The notes: generated from the letters alone by a model not told the origin. A stretch of DNA of 64,000 nucleotides from Mycobacterium sp. PSTR-4-N (GCF_022348085.1 NZ_JAKRFN010000021.1:1-64000), one strand, 5' to 3'. Counted from the stretch's first letter, positions 26,693 to 36,250 are shown. Program-made: numbers and translations.

Positions 26693-27421
26693 CTAGCTCG
26701 AACGGTGCAGGGTGACGCGATAGGTGTACTGCTCGGGGAGGAAATGGCTGACGGCCAGTTCGACTGCGCGGCCCTCGGTGTCGCGATAGAGCCGGTCGAC
26801 ACGCAGCATCGGATGCCCCGTTTCGCATCCGACAGCCGTCGCCGACCCCGCGTCGGCGGCACCCACCGTGATGGACTGCGCAGCCTCGGCGATCGGGCTG
26901 CTCAGGTGTGGCTCGAGCAGCCCGATCACCGTGTGCCTACTTCGTGCCCCGGTGCGTAGGTCGGCCGATGCCGTGACCATCGACGCCACCTCCGGCGGCA
27001 GATGAACGACGGTGTGACCGAACGGTATCCCGTCGTGCAGTCGGCGGAAGACGACCGTGTGGACCACGTCGCCGTCGAGACGTAGCCTGCTGGCCGCGTC
27101 GATGTCGACGCGGCGGCGCAGTCCGTCGAGCACTTCCATCGTCGTGTCGTCGGACAGGCTCATCAGATCGTCGATCGAGCCGAGGCTACGTAGGTAGCGG
27201 CGGCGGTCCCCACCCGCGTAGGTGCCCCGGCCGGGCACTCGGTACACCATGCCGTCGGCGACCAGATCCTGGAATGCGCGCCGCACGGTCTGACGCGAAA
27301 GACCGTGCAGCGCAGATAGTTCCGACTCCGTCGGCAGCCGCGCGCCCCCGGCGTACCGGCCGCTGCGGATCTCGTCGCGCAGCCGGTCGCGCAGTACCCG
27401 ATATGCCGGTGCGGGCTTCAT
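26693..27421 (-). CDS. GntR-family (HutC subfamily) transcriptional regulator
   Basis: A 242-residue repressor. The winged helix (RLPTESELSALHGLSRQTVRRAFQ, then GRGTY) fills residues 1-70, and a UTRA effector domain follows (LLEPHLSSPIAEA ... LRVDRLYRD ... FLPEQYTY). HutC-type regulators sense small acids, sugars or acyl compounds. Its ATG directly abuts the fadE3 stop (TAGATG), so it is co-transcribed with fadE3, and the SDR gene follows. An autoregulated fatty-acid or ketone cassette is a reasonable inference. Confidence 0.87.
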   Translation of the reverse strand: MKPAPAYRVLRDRLRDEIRSGRYAGGARLPTESELSALHGLSRQTVRRAFQDLVADGMVYRVPGRGTYAGGDRRRYLRSLGSIDDLMSLSDDTTMEVLDGLRRRVDIDAASRLRLDGDVVHTVVFRRLHDGIPFGHTVVHLPPEVASMVTASADLRTGARSRHTVIGLLEPHLSSPIAEAAQSITVGAADAGSATAVGCETGHPMLRVDRLYRDTEGRAVELAVSHFLPEQYTYRVTLHRSS

Positions 27422-28582
27422 CTAGATGCCGCCGCGGGCGACGAGTTGGGCGGCGATGACGTTGCGTTGTATCTCGTTGGTGCCTTCGCCGACGATCATC
27501 AGGGGGGCGTCGCGGAAGTAGCGTTCGACGTCGTATTCGGTCGAGTAGCCATAACCACCGTGGATGCGAACGGCGTTGAGAGCGATGGTCATCGCGGTCT
27601 CGGAGGCGAAGAGTTTGGCCATGCCGGCCTCCATGTCGGCACGCGCCCCGCTGTCATAGCAGTCGGCCGCGTGCAGAGTGAGTTGGCGGGCGGCGGTGAG
27701 GTGCGTGGCCATGTCGGCCAGGTAGTGGCCGATGGCTTGGTGTTTCCAGATCGGCTGGCCGAAGCTCTCGCGGTACTGGGCGTAGGCCAGCGCGTCGTCG
27801 AGGGCGGCGGTGGCCACCCCCAGGGCGCGGGCGGCGACTTGGATGCGGCCGGTCTCCAGCCCTTTCATCATCTGGGCGAACCCGTGGCCGGGCTGGCCGC
27901 CGAGGATGGCGGTGGCGGGGACGCGGCAGGTGTCGAACGACAGCTCGCAGGATTCGACGCCTTTGTAGCCGAGTTTGGGGAGGTCGCGGGAGACGGTCAG
28001 GCCGGGCGTGGGGTTGTCGATCAGCACGATGGAGATGCCGGAATGCCGTGGTGTCGCGTGGGGATCGGTTTTGCACAGCAGCGCGATCAGCCCGGAGCGG
28101 CGGGCGTTGGATATCCATGTCTTGGCGCCGTTGATGAGGAGGTCGTCACCGTCGGGGCGGGCAGTGGTGGTCATGTTCTGCAGGTCCGAGCCACCGCCGG
28201 GCTCGGTCAGCGCCATCGTCGCGCGGAGTTGCCCGGTGGCCATGGCAGGCAGATACCGCTGTTTCTGTTCCTCGGTACCGAAGAGGGCGAGCAGTTTGGC
28301 GACCACGGTGTGGCCGCCCATCGCACCGGCCAGACTCATCCACCCGCGGGCGAGTTCCTGGGTGATCAGCACGTAGCAGCGGGTGGAGACCGGGGTGCCG
28401 CCGTAGGCCTCGGGCACGGCCAGGCCGTAGATCCCGAGCTGTTTCATCTGCTCGATCCATTCCTCGGGATAGGTGTTGGCGTGCTCGATCTCCCGAACGC
28501 CGGGCTTGACCTCTCGATCGATGAACGACCGCACCGTGTCGACCAGCATCGCCTCGTCGGCGTCGAGCATATGTACGGCCAT
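27422..28582 (-). CDS. fadE3: Acyl-CoA dehydrogenase, FadE3-like
   Basis: A 386-residue FAD enzyme that introduces the alpha-beta double bond in acyl-CoA. It carries MALTEPGGGSDLQN (FAD/substrate loop), the second flavin signature QPIWKHQAIGHYLADM, and the C-terminal RIHGGYGYSTEYDVERYFRD with EGTNEIQRN. The ATG at 28582 (MAVHMLDADE) starts right before the family N-terminal helix; the open frame further upstream is not protein-like. It is divergent from the MaoC-like gene, as with Rv0215c/Rv0216. Confidence 0.92.
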   Translation of the reverse strand: MAVHMLDADEAMLVDTVRSFIDREVKPGVREIEHANTYPEEWIEQMKQLGIYGLAVPEAYGGTPVSTRCYVLITQELARGWMSLAGAMGGHTVVAKLLALFGTEEQKQRYLPAMATGQLRATMALTEPGGGSDLQNMTTTARPDGDDLLINGAKTWISNARRSGLIALLCKTDPHATPRHSGISIVLIDNPTPGLTVSRDLPKLGYKGVESCELSFDTCRVPATAILGGQPGHGFAQMMKGLETGRIQVAARALGVATAALDDALAYAQYRESFGQPIWKHQAIGHYLADMATHLTAARQLTLHAADCYDSGARADMEAGMAKLFASETAMTIALNAVRIHGGYGYSTEYDVERYFRDAPLMIVGEGTNEIQRNVIAAQLVARGGI

Positions 28583-28592
28583 GGCATCGATG

Positions 28593-28623
28593 TTGACATG
28601 CTGAGCGGAGAAGTGCCAGCATG
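28593..28623. promoter_or_regulatory. Inverted repeat in the fadE3 / MaoC-like divergent promoter
   Basis: CATGCTG (28597-28603) and CAGCATG (28617-28623) form 7-base arms 13 bases apart in the 38-base space between the two starts. The right arm covers the ATG of the rightward gene, and TTGACA (28593-28598) overlaps the left arm. A shared operator is possible; the nearby GntR is the obvious candidate. Confidence 0.4.
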
Positions 28624-29640
28624 CGGCTTGTGGATTTGTACGGCCAAATCGCAAGCGGGCCCTTCTTCGACGATCTGCACGTCGGTCAGGTCTTCGACTC
28701 CGCACCGTCGATGACGCTGACTTCCGGTGTGGCGGCGACGCACCACGCGATCCTCGGCGACCGGATGCGGCTCCCCCTCGATGCGGGGCTCTCGGCCGCC
28801 GTGACGGGTGAGGTCGCGCCCCTGGCTCATCCCGCGCTGGTCTGCGACGTGGCGATCGGACAGTCGACACACGTCACCCAGCGGGTCATGGCCAATCTGT
28901 TCTACCGCGGGTTGACGTTCCACCGCTTCCCGGTCATCGGCGATACGTTGTCCACCCGAACGGAAGTCGTTGGTCTGAAGCAGAATTCCGCCAAGCCCGG
29001 GCGTCGGGCCACCGGTCTGGCCGCGCTGCGCGTGACGACCACCGACGGTGACGGACGGCTCGTGCTCGACTTCCACCGCTGCGCGATGCTGCCGCTCAGT
29101 GCCGACACCGTCAGTACCGGGAACCGCGATGACATGGACGCCATCGGTGCCGCGGCCGGTTCACCCGCCGATCTCGTCGCCCACTGGGACATCGACGCCT
29201 TTCGGTCCCGGGTTTCCGGCTCCGGGTCCACCCCGGCGGTCGGCACGGTGCTGCGCAGCTCGGCCGACGTGGTGAGCAGCGCCCCCGAACTGGCCCGGTT
29301 GACGCTCAATATCGCTGCAACGCATCATGATTCGAGGGTGTCGGGAAAGCGGCTCGTGTACGGCGGCCACACCATCGGCCTCGCGCTGGCGCAGGCCACC
29401 CGGCTGCTCCCCAACTTGGTCGTCGTCGAGGGGTGGGAGTCCTGCCGGCACACCGCGCCGGTGCACGAAGGCGACACTCTCTACAGCGATCTCACGATCG
29501 AGGCGTCCCAACCGCGTGCCGACGGCAACGGCGTGACGGTGCGGCTACGCTCGGTCGTCTACGCCGTCACCGACGACGTGGACGGCGACGGGGCCGACCG
29601 CGCGGTCCTCGACTGGGTGTTCACCGCTCTGGTGGGCTGA
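28621..29640 (+). CDS. MaoC-like double-hotdog protein (Rv0216-like)
   Basis: A 339-residue protein with two hotdog halves. The first carries THHAILGDRMRLPLD and the second NIAATHHDSRVSGKRLVYGGHTIGLA, the hydratase-like region. Rv0216, which it matches by position and pattern, has a double-hotdog structure but an uncertain reaction; R-specific enoyl-CoA hydratase or thioesterase activity are candidates. It pairs divergently with fadE3, which would supply the enoyl-CoA substrate. Confidence 0.85.
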   Translation: MRLVDLYGQIASGPFFDDLHVGQVFDSAPSMTLTSGVAATHHAILGDRMRLPLDAGLSAAVTGEVAPLAHPALVCDVAIGQSTHVTQRVMANLFYRGLTFHRFPVIGDTLSTRTEVVGLKQNSAKPGRRATGLAALRVTTTDGDGRLVLDFHRCAMLPLSADTVSTGNRDDMDAIGAAAGSPADLVAHWDIDAFRSRVSGSGSTPAVGTVLRSSADVVSSAPELARLTLNIAATHHDSRVSGKRLVYGGHTIGLALAQATRLLPNLVVVEGWESCRHTAPVHEGDTLYSDLTIEASQPRADGNGVTVRLRSVVYAVTDDVDGDGADRAVLDWVFTALVG

Positions 29641-29643
29641 GCC

Positions 29644-30558
29644 TCACGCCGCCGAAGTCGCGTAGGCGCTCCGCAGCAGCGCGCACTGACTGGCGAAGAA
29701 CGACTGCGAGACATCGGCTTTCGGAGCGATGCCGTCGAAGCCGTGGAACGCGCCCGGCACCACCGTCACCTCGCACGACACGCCGGCATCACGCAGCCGC
29801 TGCGCGTAGGCGAGGTCCTCGTCGTGGAACAGATCCAGCGTGCCGACCCCGATCCACGCCGGCGGCAACCCGGCCAGATCGGTGCGCCGGGCGGGGACGG
29901 CCACGTCGGGGTCCGCGTCGCGCAGATAGGCCTGCCAGCCGAATCGGTTGCTCGTCTGGTTCCACAGCCGATGGCCGGGATTCTCCAGATCGGCGCGCCC
30001 GACGGTGCGGTCGTCGAGCATCGGATACACCAGAAGCTGTGCCACCAGCGGGATCTCGTCGCGATCACGGGCCAGAAGGGCCAGCGCGGCGGCCAAGCCG
30101 CCGCCGGCGCTGGCGCCGCCGATCGCCACCCGGGCCGGATCGACCGACGGCAGTTCGCTCAACCACGACAGCGCGGCATAGCAGTCGTCGAGCGGGACCG
30201 GGTACGGATGTTCCGGTGCCAGGCGGTAATTCACCGCGGCGACGGTCGCACCGAGTTCCCGCGCGAAGCGCCGGCACAGCTCGTCGTCCTGAGCGGCGTC
30301 GCCGATGACGTACCCGCCGCCGTGGATCCACAACAGCGCCGGGCCGGGGGAGGACACGCCGGCCGGCCGGTGCAGCCGGACCGACACGCCGGAGCCCAGC
30401 GTGAGCACGTCGACGTCCGCCGGGGCGGAGCGCCACATCAGTCGTGACGCCGCCCGCACGAACGGCAGCGTGACCGGGGTGATCATCTGTTTGGGCAGCA
30501 GACGTGCGCTACGGCGCAGTTCAGGGTGGAAATCGATGACGGGTTTGGAGCGGGCCAT
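29644..30558 (-). CDS. lipW: Alpha/beta-hydrolase esterase, LipW-like (HSL family)
   Basis: A 304-residue esterase of the hormone-sensitive lipase family. The oxyanion motif HGGG is at residues 79-82, the nucleophile Ser150 is in GASAGGG, and the acid (GTLDLFHDED) and His (GAFHGFDG) follow. No signal peptide, so cytosolic. HSL-type Lip proteins hydrolyse short to medium acyl esters. Position matches Rv0217c. It converges with the MaoC-like gene (three bases apart). Confidence 0.88.
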   Translation of the reverse strand: MARSKPVIDFHPELRRSARLLPKQMITPVTLPFVRAASRLMWRSAPADVDVLTLGSGVSVRLHRPAGVSSPGPALLWIHGGGYVIGDAAQDDELCRRFARELGATVAAVNYRLAPEHPYPVPLDDCYAALSWLSELPSVDPARVAIGGASAGGGLAAALALLARDRDEIPLVAQLLVYPMLDDRTVGRADLENPGHRLWNQTSNRFGWQAYLRDADPDVAVPARRTDLAGLPPAWIGVGTLDLFHDEDLAYAQRLRDAGVSCEVTVVPGAFHGFDGIAPKADVSQSFFASQCALLRSAYATSAA

Positions 30559-30717
30559 CGGTTCAGTATGCGCAGTATCGCCGCGGATCCCCTGGGGAGC
30601 CCCTGACCTGCAGATTCAGTCGAGATGTCGTCACAGATGGACCACAGCTGGAAAACAGTAGACAACCCTGTGCCGAATGTCAGTTTGAGCAGCAGGGGTG
30701 GGGGTACGGTAGCCGCC

Positions 30718-31941
30718 ATGACCGAAAGGCCGGACATCCGGTATCCCGGGCCCACCCTGACCACGCGTTTGCAGTGGTTGATGAAGGCGGGCCCCGGCGA
30801 TTACCTGCTGGCGGCCAGTGTCGCGAGTGCCTCCCTGCCGGTGATCGGGAAGCACCTCGAACCACTCGGTGCTCTCACCGCCGCCGGCATCTGGGGTGCC
30901 CGCCACGCACCCGAGTTCCTGAACGCCACGGTCAAGGGCCTGCTGACGCCGAATGACGCCGAGTCGAAGCAGCGCGATCGCGACTGCACCAACGAGGTCA
31001 CCCAGGCGGCGCTGCGCAGTGTGGTGTCGGCCAAGGACCTCGACATCGACTGGCCGGCGGCCGAGCGCACCCCGCCGGTCTGGAAGATGCGGGAGCACCG
31101 GCGCAACGTCCACCGGACCTCCGTGCGGTACGGTCCGCGCCCCACGCAGCTGCTCGACGTCTGGCGCCGTGACGATCTGCCGGCGCAGCCGGCCCCGGTG
31201 CTGTTGTTCGTGCCCGGTGGGGCATGGGTGCACGGCAGCAGGATGCTGCAGGGCTATGCGTTGATGTCCCATCTCGCCGAGAAGGGCTGGGTCTGTCTGT
31301 CCATCGACTACCGCGTCGCGCCGCACCACCCCTGGCCGGCGCACCTGACCGATGTGAAGACGGCGATCGCCTGGGCGCGGGCCAATGTCGACAAGTTCGG
31401 TGGGGATCGCGATTTCGTGACCATCGCGGGCACGTCGGCAGGCGGGCACCTGGCTGCGCTGGCGGGATTGACGGCCAACGACCCCGAGATGCAGTGTGAG
31501 CTGCCCGAGGGGTCGGACACGTCGGTCGACGCGGTGATCGGCATCTACGGCCGCTACGACTGGGAGGACAAGTCCACGGTCGAGCGGGTCCGGTTCGTCG
31601 ACTTCCTCGAGCGGGTGGTGGTACGTCGCTCGATGGCCAAGCATCCCGACATCTTCCGCAAGGCATCACCGATCGCCCGTGTGCATGCCGAGGCGCCGCC
31701 GTTCCTGGTCATGCACGGCACCGGCGACAGCGTGATCCCGGTCGCGCAGGCCCGCAGTTTCGTCGACCGGTTGAAGGAGGTGTCTCGGTCGGTGGTCAGC
31801 TACGTCGAGTTGCCCGGTGCCGGACACGGCTTCGACATGACCGACGGCGCCCGCACCGGTGCGGCTGCGACGGCAATCGGCTTGTTCCTCAACCACATCC
31901 ATCGAAATCGCAGTCTCCTCGGGGCCAAAGAGGTTATATAG
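30718..31941 (+). CDS. lipC: Esterase/lipase, LipC-like
   Basis: A 407-residue alpha/beta hydrolase with an N-terminal region of about 140 residues of membrane-associating character, followed by the catalytic domain: VPGGAW oxyanion strand, nucleophile Ser240 in GTSAGGH, acid Asp in HGTGDSVIP and His in GAGHGFD. M. tuberculosis LipC (Rv0220) is a cell-surface-associated esterase and the position matches. The ATG at 30718 was chosen because it directly precedes the family N-terminus. It is followed by the WS/DGAT gene on the same strand. Confidence 0.9.
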   Translation: MTERPDIRYPGPTLTTRLQWLMKAGPGDYLLAASVASASLPVIGKHLEPLGALTAAGIWGARHAPEFLNATVKGLLTPNDAESKQRDRDCTNEVTQAALRSVVSAKDLDIDWPAAERTPPVWKMREHRRNVHRTSVRYGPRPTQLLDVWRRDDLPAQPAPVLLFVPGGAWVHGSRMLQGYALMSHLAEKGWVCLSIDYRVAPHHPWPAHLTDVKTAIAWARANVDKFGGDRDFVTIAGTSAGGHLAALAGLTANDPEMQCELPEGSDTSVDAVIGIYGRYDWEDKSTVERVRFVDFLERVVVRRSMAKHPDIFRKASPIARVHAEAPPFLVMHGTGDSVIPVAQARSFVDRLKEVSRSVVSYVELPGAGHGFDMTDGARTGAAATAIGLFLNHIHRNRSLLGAKEVI

Positions 31942-31962
31942 ACACCTCGGAGGAGAGGTGTC
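31941..31962 (+). promoter_or_regulatory. Hairpin holding the ribosome binding site of the WS/DGAT gene
   Basis: GACACCTC and GAGGTGTC pair perfectly around a 6-base loop GGAGGA, directly after the lipC stop and seven bases before the GTG start at 31969. The purine-rich ribosome binding sequence is spread over the loop and right arm, so the fold could limit translation. Confidence 0.5.
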
Positions 31963-31968
31963 GGGACT

Positions 31969-33384
31969 GTGAAGAGGCTCCGCGGGTGGGACGCTGTCCT
32001 TCTGTACAGCGAGACGCCGAACGTCCACATGCACACGCTGAAGCTGGCGATCATCGATCTCGCCGGGCTCGACGGGGCACGCTTCGGTGTCGAGGAATTG
32101 CGCACGGTCATCCACAGCCGGCTCTACAAGCTCGACCCCTTCCGCTACGAGCTCATCGACATCCCGTTCAAGTTCCACCATCCGATGTGGCGGGAGAACG
32201 CCGAGGTCGATCTCGACTACCACGTGCGGTCCTGCCGGGTGGACGAGCCCGGGGGCCGCCGCCAGCTCGACGAGATGGTGGGCAGGCTCGCGAGCACCCC
32301 GTTGGACCGCAGCCGGCCGCTGTGGGAGATGTATCTGATCGAGGGTCTGGCCGAAGGCCGGATTGCGGTGTTGGGCAAGATCCATCACGCGCTGGCCGAT
32401 GGTGTGGCGTCGGCGAATCTGCTGGCGCGAGGAATGGACCTGCAGGGTACGCAGGTCGATCGCGATTCGTATGCGACCGATCCGGCCCCCACCCGCGGCG
32501 AGTTGGTCCGGTCGGCGTTCACCGACCACCTCCGCCAGATCAGACGGTTTCCGTCGGTGGTGAGTTACACCGCGCAGGGGGTGCGCCGGGTCCGCGAGAG
32601 CCAGCACAAGTTGTCGCCCGAACTGACGAGACCCTTCACCCCGCCACCGACCTTCATGAATCACATGCTCGACGCGACCCGCCGGTTCGCGACGGCCACC
32701 GTGGCGCTGGCCGACGTGAAGGAGACCGCCAAGCACCTCGGGGTGACGATCAACGACATGGTGCTGTCGATGTCGGCAGGCGCCCTTCGAGAGTTGTTGT
32801 TGCGCTACGACGGTCATGCCGATCACCCGCTGCTGGCGTCGGTGCCGGTGAGCTTCGACTTCTCCCCGGACCGGATCTCGGGCAACTACTTCACGGGTGT
32901 GTTGGTCAGCCTGCCCGTCGAGGTGGAGGATCCGCTGGAACGGGTGCGCGCCGCGCACGAGTCCGCGGCGGCCGGCAAGGAGAGCAACACCCTGCTGGGG
33001 CCGGAGCTGGTCAGCCGCTGGTCTGCTTACTTCCCACCGGCCCCCGCCGAGGCGATGTTCCGGTGGCTCTCGGCCAAGGACGGCCAGAACAAGGTGATGA
33101 ACCTGCCGATCTCCAACGTGCCGGGGCCGCGTGAGCGCGCGAAGGTCGGTGGTGCGCTGGTGACGGGCCTGTACTCGGTCGGACCGCTCACCGCGGGCAG
33201 CGGTCTGAACATCACGGTGTGGAGCTATGTCGACCAGCTCAACATCTCGGTACTGGCCGACGGCAAGACACTCGAGGACCCTCACGAACTGACCGACGCC
33301 ATGGTTCAGGCGTTCATCGAGATCCGCCGCGCCGCGGGGCTTTCCGAGCAGCTGACAGAGATCGACACCGCGCTCGCGCCCTGA
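31969..33384 (+). CDS. Wax ester synthase / diacylglycerol acyltransferase (WS/DGAT), Rv0221-like
   Basis: A 471-residue acyltransferase joining acyl-CoA to diacylglycerol or fatty alcohol for storage lipid. The catalytic HHALADG is at residues 139-145, and other family motifs appear (DPLWEMY-like SRPLWEMYLIEG, and a C-terminal LPISNVPGP with NITVWSY). The GTG start is supported by MKRLRGWDAVLLYSETP, the family start. The preceding lipC and the hairpin across its ribosome binding site suggest a coupled pair: esterase and acyltransferase. Confidence 0.92.
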   Translation: MKRLRGWDAVLLYSETPNVHMHTLKLAIIDLAGLDGARFGVEELRTVIHSRLYKLDPFRYELIDIPFKFHHPMWRENAEVDLDYHVRSCRVDEPGGRRQLDEMVGRLASTPLDRSRPLWEMYLIEGLAEGRIAVLGKIHHALADGVASANLLARGMDLQGTQVDRDSYATDPAPTRGELVRSAFTDHLRQIRRFPSVVSYTAQGVRRVRESQHKLSPELTRPFTPPPTFMNHMLDATRRFATATVALADVKETAKHLGVTINDMVLSMSAGALRELLLRYDGHADHPLLASVPVSFDFSPDRISGNYFTGVLVSLPVEVEDPLERVRAAHESAAAGKESNTLLGPELVSRWSAYFPPAPAEAMFRWLSAKDGQNKVMNLPISNVPGPRERAKVGGALVTGLYSVGPLTAGSGLNITVWSYVDQLNISVLADGKTLEDPHELTDAMVQAFIEIRRAAGLSEQLTEIDTALAP

Positions 33385-33387
33385 CGG

Positions 33388-34623
33388 TCAGCCTTTCACG
33401 CGGGTGGCCTGCACCCAGGACAGGAACTCCTCGACCGCCTGGGCGGTGTAGTGGGCGCGCGGCGATCCGTAGTAGAAGTCGAACGCGTGCTGCGCGTGCG
33501 GGATCTCGGCGTAGACCACCGGTGAGCTGGACACCTCGCGCAGGGCTTCGGCGAACTTCCGCCCCTCCCCGACGGGGATGATCGAATCGTCCTGGCCGTG
33601 CAGCACGAAGAACGGCGGTGCGTCGGCGCGCAACCGCAGGATCGGCGACGCGTCACGGTAGACGGCCCGGTCAGTCCGGAACGGCCGCTTGACGACGAAC
33701 TTCTGCAGGAACGCGATGAACTCCTTGCGGCCGCTGCCTTCCGCGGACACCCAGTCGTAGCGGCCGTAGATCGGGACGGCGGCCACCACCGAGGTGTCGG
33801 CGTCCTCGAATCCGGGTTGCAGCGTCGGATCATCGGCGGTCAGCGCGGCGAGCGCCGACAGATGCCCGCCGGCCGAGCCGCCGGAGATCGCGACGAAGTC
33901 CGGATCGCCGCCGTAGTCCGCGATGTTGTCCTTGATCCACGCCAGGGCCCGTTTGACGTCGACGATGTGGTCGGGCCAGGTGTTGCGCGGACTGACCCGG
34001 TAGTCGATCGACACGCACACCCAGCCGTGGTCGGCCAGATGGCTGAGCATCGGATAGGCCTGCGGGCGGCGCATCCCGATCGACCAGGCGCCCCCCGGGA
34101 CCTGCAGCAGCACAGGTGCTTTGCCGTCCCGTGGGAGATCCGCGCGACGCCAGATGTCGGCGCGGTTGGCGCCGCCGTGCGGTCCGTACGACACGGTGGC
34201 GGCCTTCTCCACGTAGCGCCGGCGCACGAAGTCGTTGGGCGGAATGCCGATCAATCGGCGCCGACGAGCCTTGGCCTTGTCGGCGATGTCCTGGTAGTCG
34301 TCGCCGAGCGCGTCCCGCAGGGGGTCTTCGAAGTGCGGTTGGGACGCCACGTTTCGACGCTGGATGAGCCACAGCAGTGCCCACGCGACGGCGGTCAGCG
34401 CCAGCGCGATACGGCCGCGGGTGCCGCGGAAATCGCCGCGCAGGCCGCGGCGTACCGCATCGGCCATGGAACCGGCCATGTAGAGCACCGACATCTCCGA
34501 GGTGGGCCAGCCGAACGCGAACACCCCGATGGTGAGGTAGCCCTCGCGGGCCAGCGGCCGGACACCGTTGGCCGCGTTGAGTAGTTCGGCGACAGCCCGC
34601 AGCAGCGGGCGGGGTTTAGGCAT
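33388..34623 (-). CDS. lipO: LipO-like alpha/beta hydrolase
   Basis: A 411-residue hydrolase with one or two N-terminal membrane helices (about 75-90) and a catalytic domain: VPGGAW, nucleophile Ser250 in GGSAGGH, acid Asp in HGQDDSIIP, and His near PHAQHAFDF. It is a paralogue of the LipC-like protein two genes away (shared domain order and motifs). The next two genes upstream on its strand are fadD12- and Rv1428c-like. That trio matches M. tuberculosis Rv1426c-Rv1428c, so LipO is the best label. Its ATG at 34623 overlaps the synthetase stop by eight bases. Confidence 0.85.
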   Translation of the reverse strand: MPKPRPLLRAVAELLNAANGVRPLAREGYLTIGVFAFGWPTSEMSVLYMAGSMADAVRRGLRGDFRGTRGRIALALTAVAWALLWLIQRRNVASQPHFEDPLRDALGDDYQDIADKAKARRRRLIGIPPNDFVRRRYVEKAATVSYGPHGGANRADIWRRADLPRDGKAPVLLQVPGGAWSIGMRRPQAYPMLSHLADHGWVCVSIDYRVSPRNTWPDHIVDVKRALAWIKDNIADYGGDPDFVAISGGSAGGHLSALAALTADDPTLQPGFEDADTSVVAAVPIYGRYDWVSAEGSGRKEFIAFLQKFVVKRPFRTDRAVYRDASPILRLRADAPPFFVLHGQDDSIIPVGEGRKFAEALREVSSSPVVYAEIPHAQHAFDFYYGSPRAHYTAQAVEEFLSWVQATRVKG

Positions 34624-36250
34624 GGTCGATGAGGTTCTGCAGGTCCTTGCGGGAGATCTTGCCGGTGATGCTGCGGGGCAGCTCGTCGAGAATCGTGATC
34701 TGGCGCGGCACTTTGTAATTCGCCAAGTTGTCACGCACGTGCTGCTTGAGCGAGTCCGGATCGGCGGACGAACCCGGCTTCAGCACGACGAAGGCCACCA
34801 GACGTTGACCGAACTTCTCGTCGTCGGCGCCGAGCACGGCCGCCTCCGCCACATCGGGGTGGCCGGTCAGCGTCTTCTCCACCTCGATCGGGTAGACGTT
34901 CTCCCCACCGGAGACGATCATCTCGTCGTCACGGCCCACCACGAACAGTCGGCCCTCGTCATCGAGGTAGCCGACGTCACCGGAGCACATGAACCCGTCG
35001 TGGAAATCCTTGGTTGCCCCGGAGGTGTAGCCGTCGAACTGCGTGGAGTTGCGTACGTAGATGGCGCCGGTCTCACCGGCCGGCAGTTCCCGGAAATCGC
35101 TGTCCAGGATGCGGATCTCGGTGCCCTCGGCCGGCCGGCCCGCCGTGTCCGGCGCGGCACGCAGGTCGCGCGGGGTGGCGGTCGCGATCATGCCCGCCTC
35201 GGTCGCGTTGTAGTTGTTGTAGATCACGTCACCGAACCGGTCCATGAACGCGATGACGACATCGGGGCGCATCCGGGAGCCCGACGCCGCGGCGAACCGC
35301 AGGGACCGCCCGCTGTAACGGTCGAGCACCTCGTCGGGCAGCTCCATGATGCGGTCGAACATCACCGGCACCACGCACAATCCGGTCGCGCGGTGCCGAT
35401 CGATCAGATCGAGCGTCGCCTCCGGATCGAACTTGCGGCGGGTGATGATCGTGCACGCCATCGACGCCGCGAACACCAATTGCGAGAAGCCCCATGCATG
35501 GAACATCGGCGCGACCACGACGACGGGCTGTTCGGCTCGCCAGGGGGTGCGGTCCAGGATGGACTTGAGCACGCTCGGATCGCCCCCGGAATGGCTGGCG
35601 CCCTTCGGTGTTCCCGTGGTGCCCGAGGTGAGCAGGATGGTTCGGCTCTTGGTCGACGCCCTCTGCGGTTCCTGCCCGGCATGGACCTCGATCATCGATT
35701 CCACGGTCTGTTCGTGATCGTCGGTGTCGGTCCACGCGACGATCCGCGGCGTGTCGGGGTGTTCGGCCAGCGCGCGGTCGACGGTGTCGGTGAATTCCTC
35801 GTCGTACACGAGCACCAGCGAGCGGCCCTCGCTCTCGCGCGCCACCACCTCGGCCAGCGCCGGGCCGGCGAACGACGTGTTGAGCAGCAGCACATCGGCG
35901 CCGATGCGGTTGGCCGCGATCATCGTCTCGACGAAGCCGCGGTGGTTGCGGGCCATCAGGCCGACGACGTCGGGCGCGCCGCCGGGCTGGGCTTGCAGTG
36001 CGGCGGCGAATGCGTCAGCGCGTCGGTCGATCTGGCGCCATGTCAGCACACCGAGCTCGTCGACCAATCCGGCCCGGTCGCCGCAACGCTGGGCGGCGGC
36101 GGCGAATCCGGAGGTGACCGCCATGTTCTCGCGCTGCATGGCGGCGCCGATGCGCAGGTACTTGTCCGGCCGCATCGGCGCGATCACGCCGGCGCGCACA
36201 AGGGTCGACACGAACCCGGCGGTGCTGGTGATCGGATCGAGAAGGCCCAT
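34616..36250 (-). CDS. fadD12: Acyl-CoA synthetase, FadD12-like
   Basis: A 544-residue ANL enzyme with P-loop LTSGTTGTPKGASHSGG, NYNATEAGMIAT, the hinge SGDVGYLDDEGRLFVVGRDDEM, and catalytic Lys in SITGKISRKDL. Start ATG at 36250 overlaps the upstream acyltransferase stop (ATGA, 36250-36253 on the minus strand reading). An N-terminal stretch of about 40 residues precedes the first domain. Operon context with lipO and the acyltransferase suggests activation of fatty acids released by the esterase. Substrate range unknown. Confidence 0.88.
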   Translation of the reverse strand: MGLLDPITSTAGFVSTLVRAGVIAPMRPDKYLRIGAAMQRENMAVTSGFAAAAQRCGDRAGLVDELGVLTWRQIDRRADAFAAALQAQPGGAPDVVGLMARNHRGFVETMIAANRIGADVLLLNTSFAGPALAEVVARESEGRSLVLVYDEEFTDTVDRALAEHPDTPRIVAWTDTDDHEQTVESMIEVHAGQEPQRASTKSRTILLTSGTTGTPKGASHSGGDPSVLKSILDRTPWRAEQPVVVVAPMFHAWGFSQLVFAASMACTIITRRKFDPEATLDLIDRHRATGLCVVPVMFDRIMELPDEVLDRYSGRSLRFAAASGSRMRPDVVIAFMDRFGDVIYNNYNATEAGMIATATPRDLRAAPDTAGRPAEGTEIRILDSDFRELPAGETGAIYVRNSTQFDGYTSGATKDFHDGFMCSGDVGYLDDEGRLFVVGRDDEMIVSGGENVYPIEVEKTLTGHPDVAEAAVLGADDEKFGQRLVAFVVLKPGSSADPDSLKQHVRDNLANYKVPRQITILDELPRSITGKISRKDLQNLIDHA

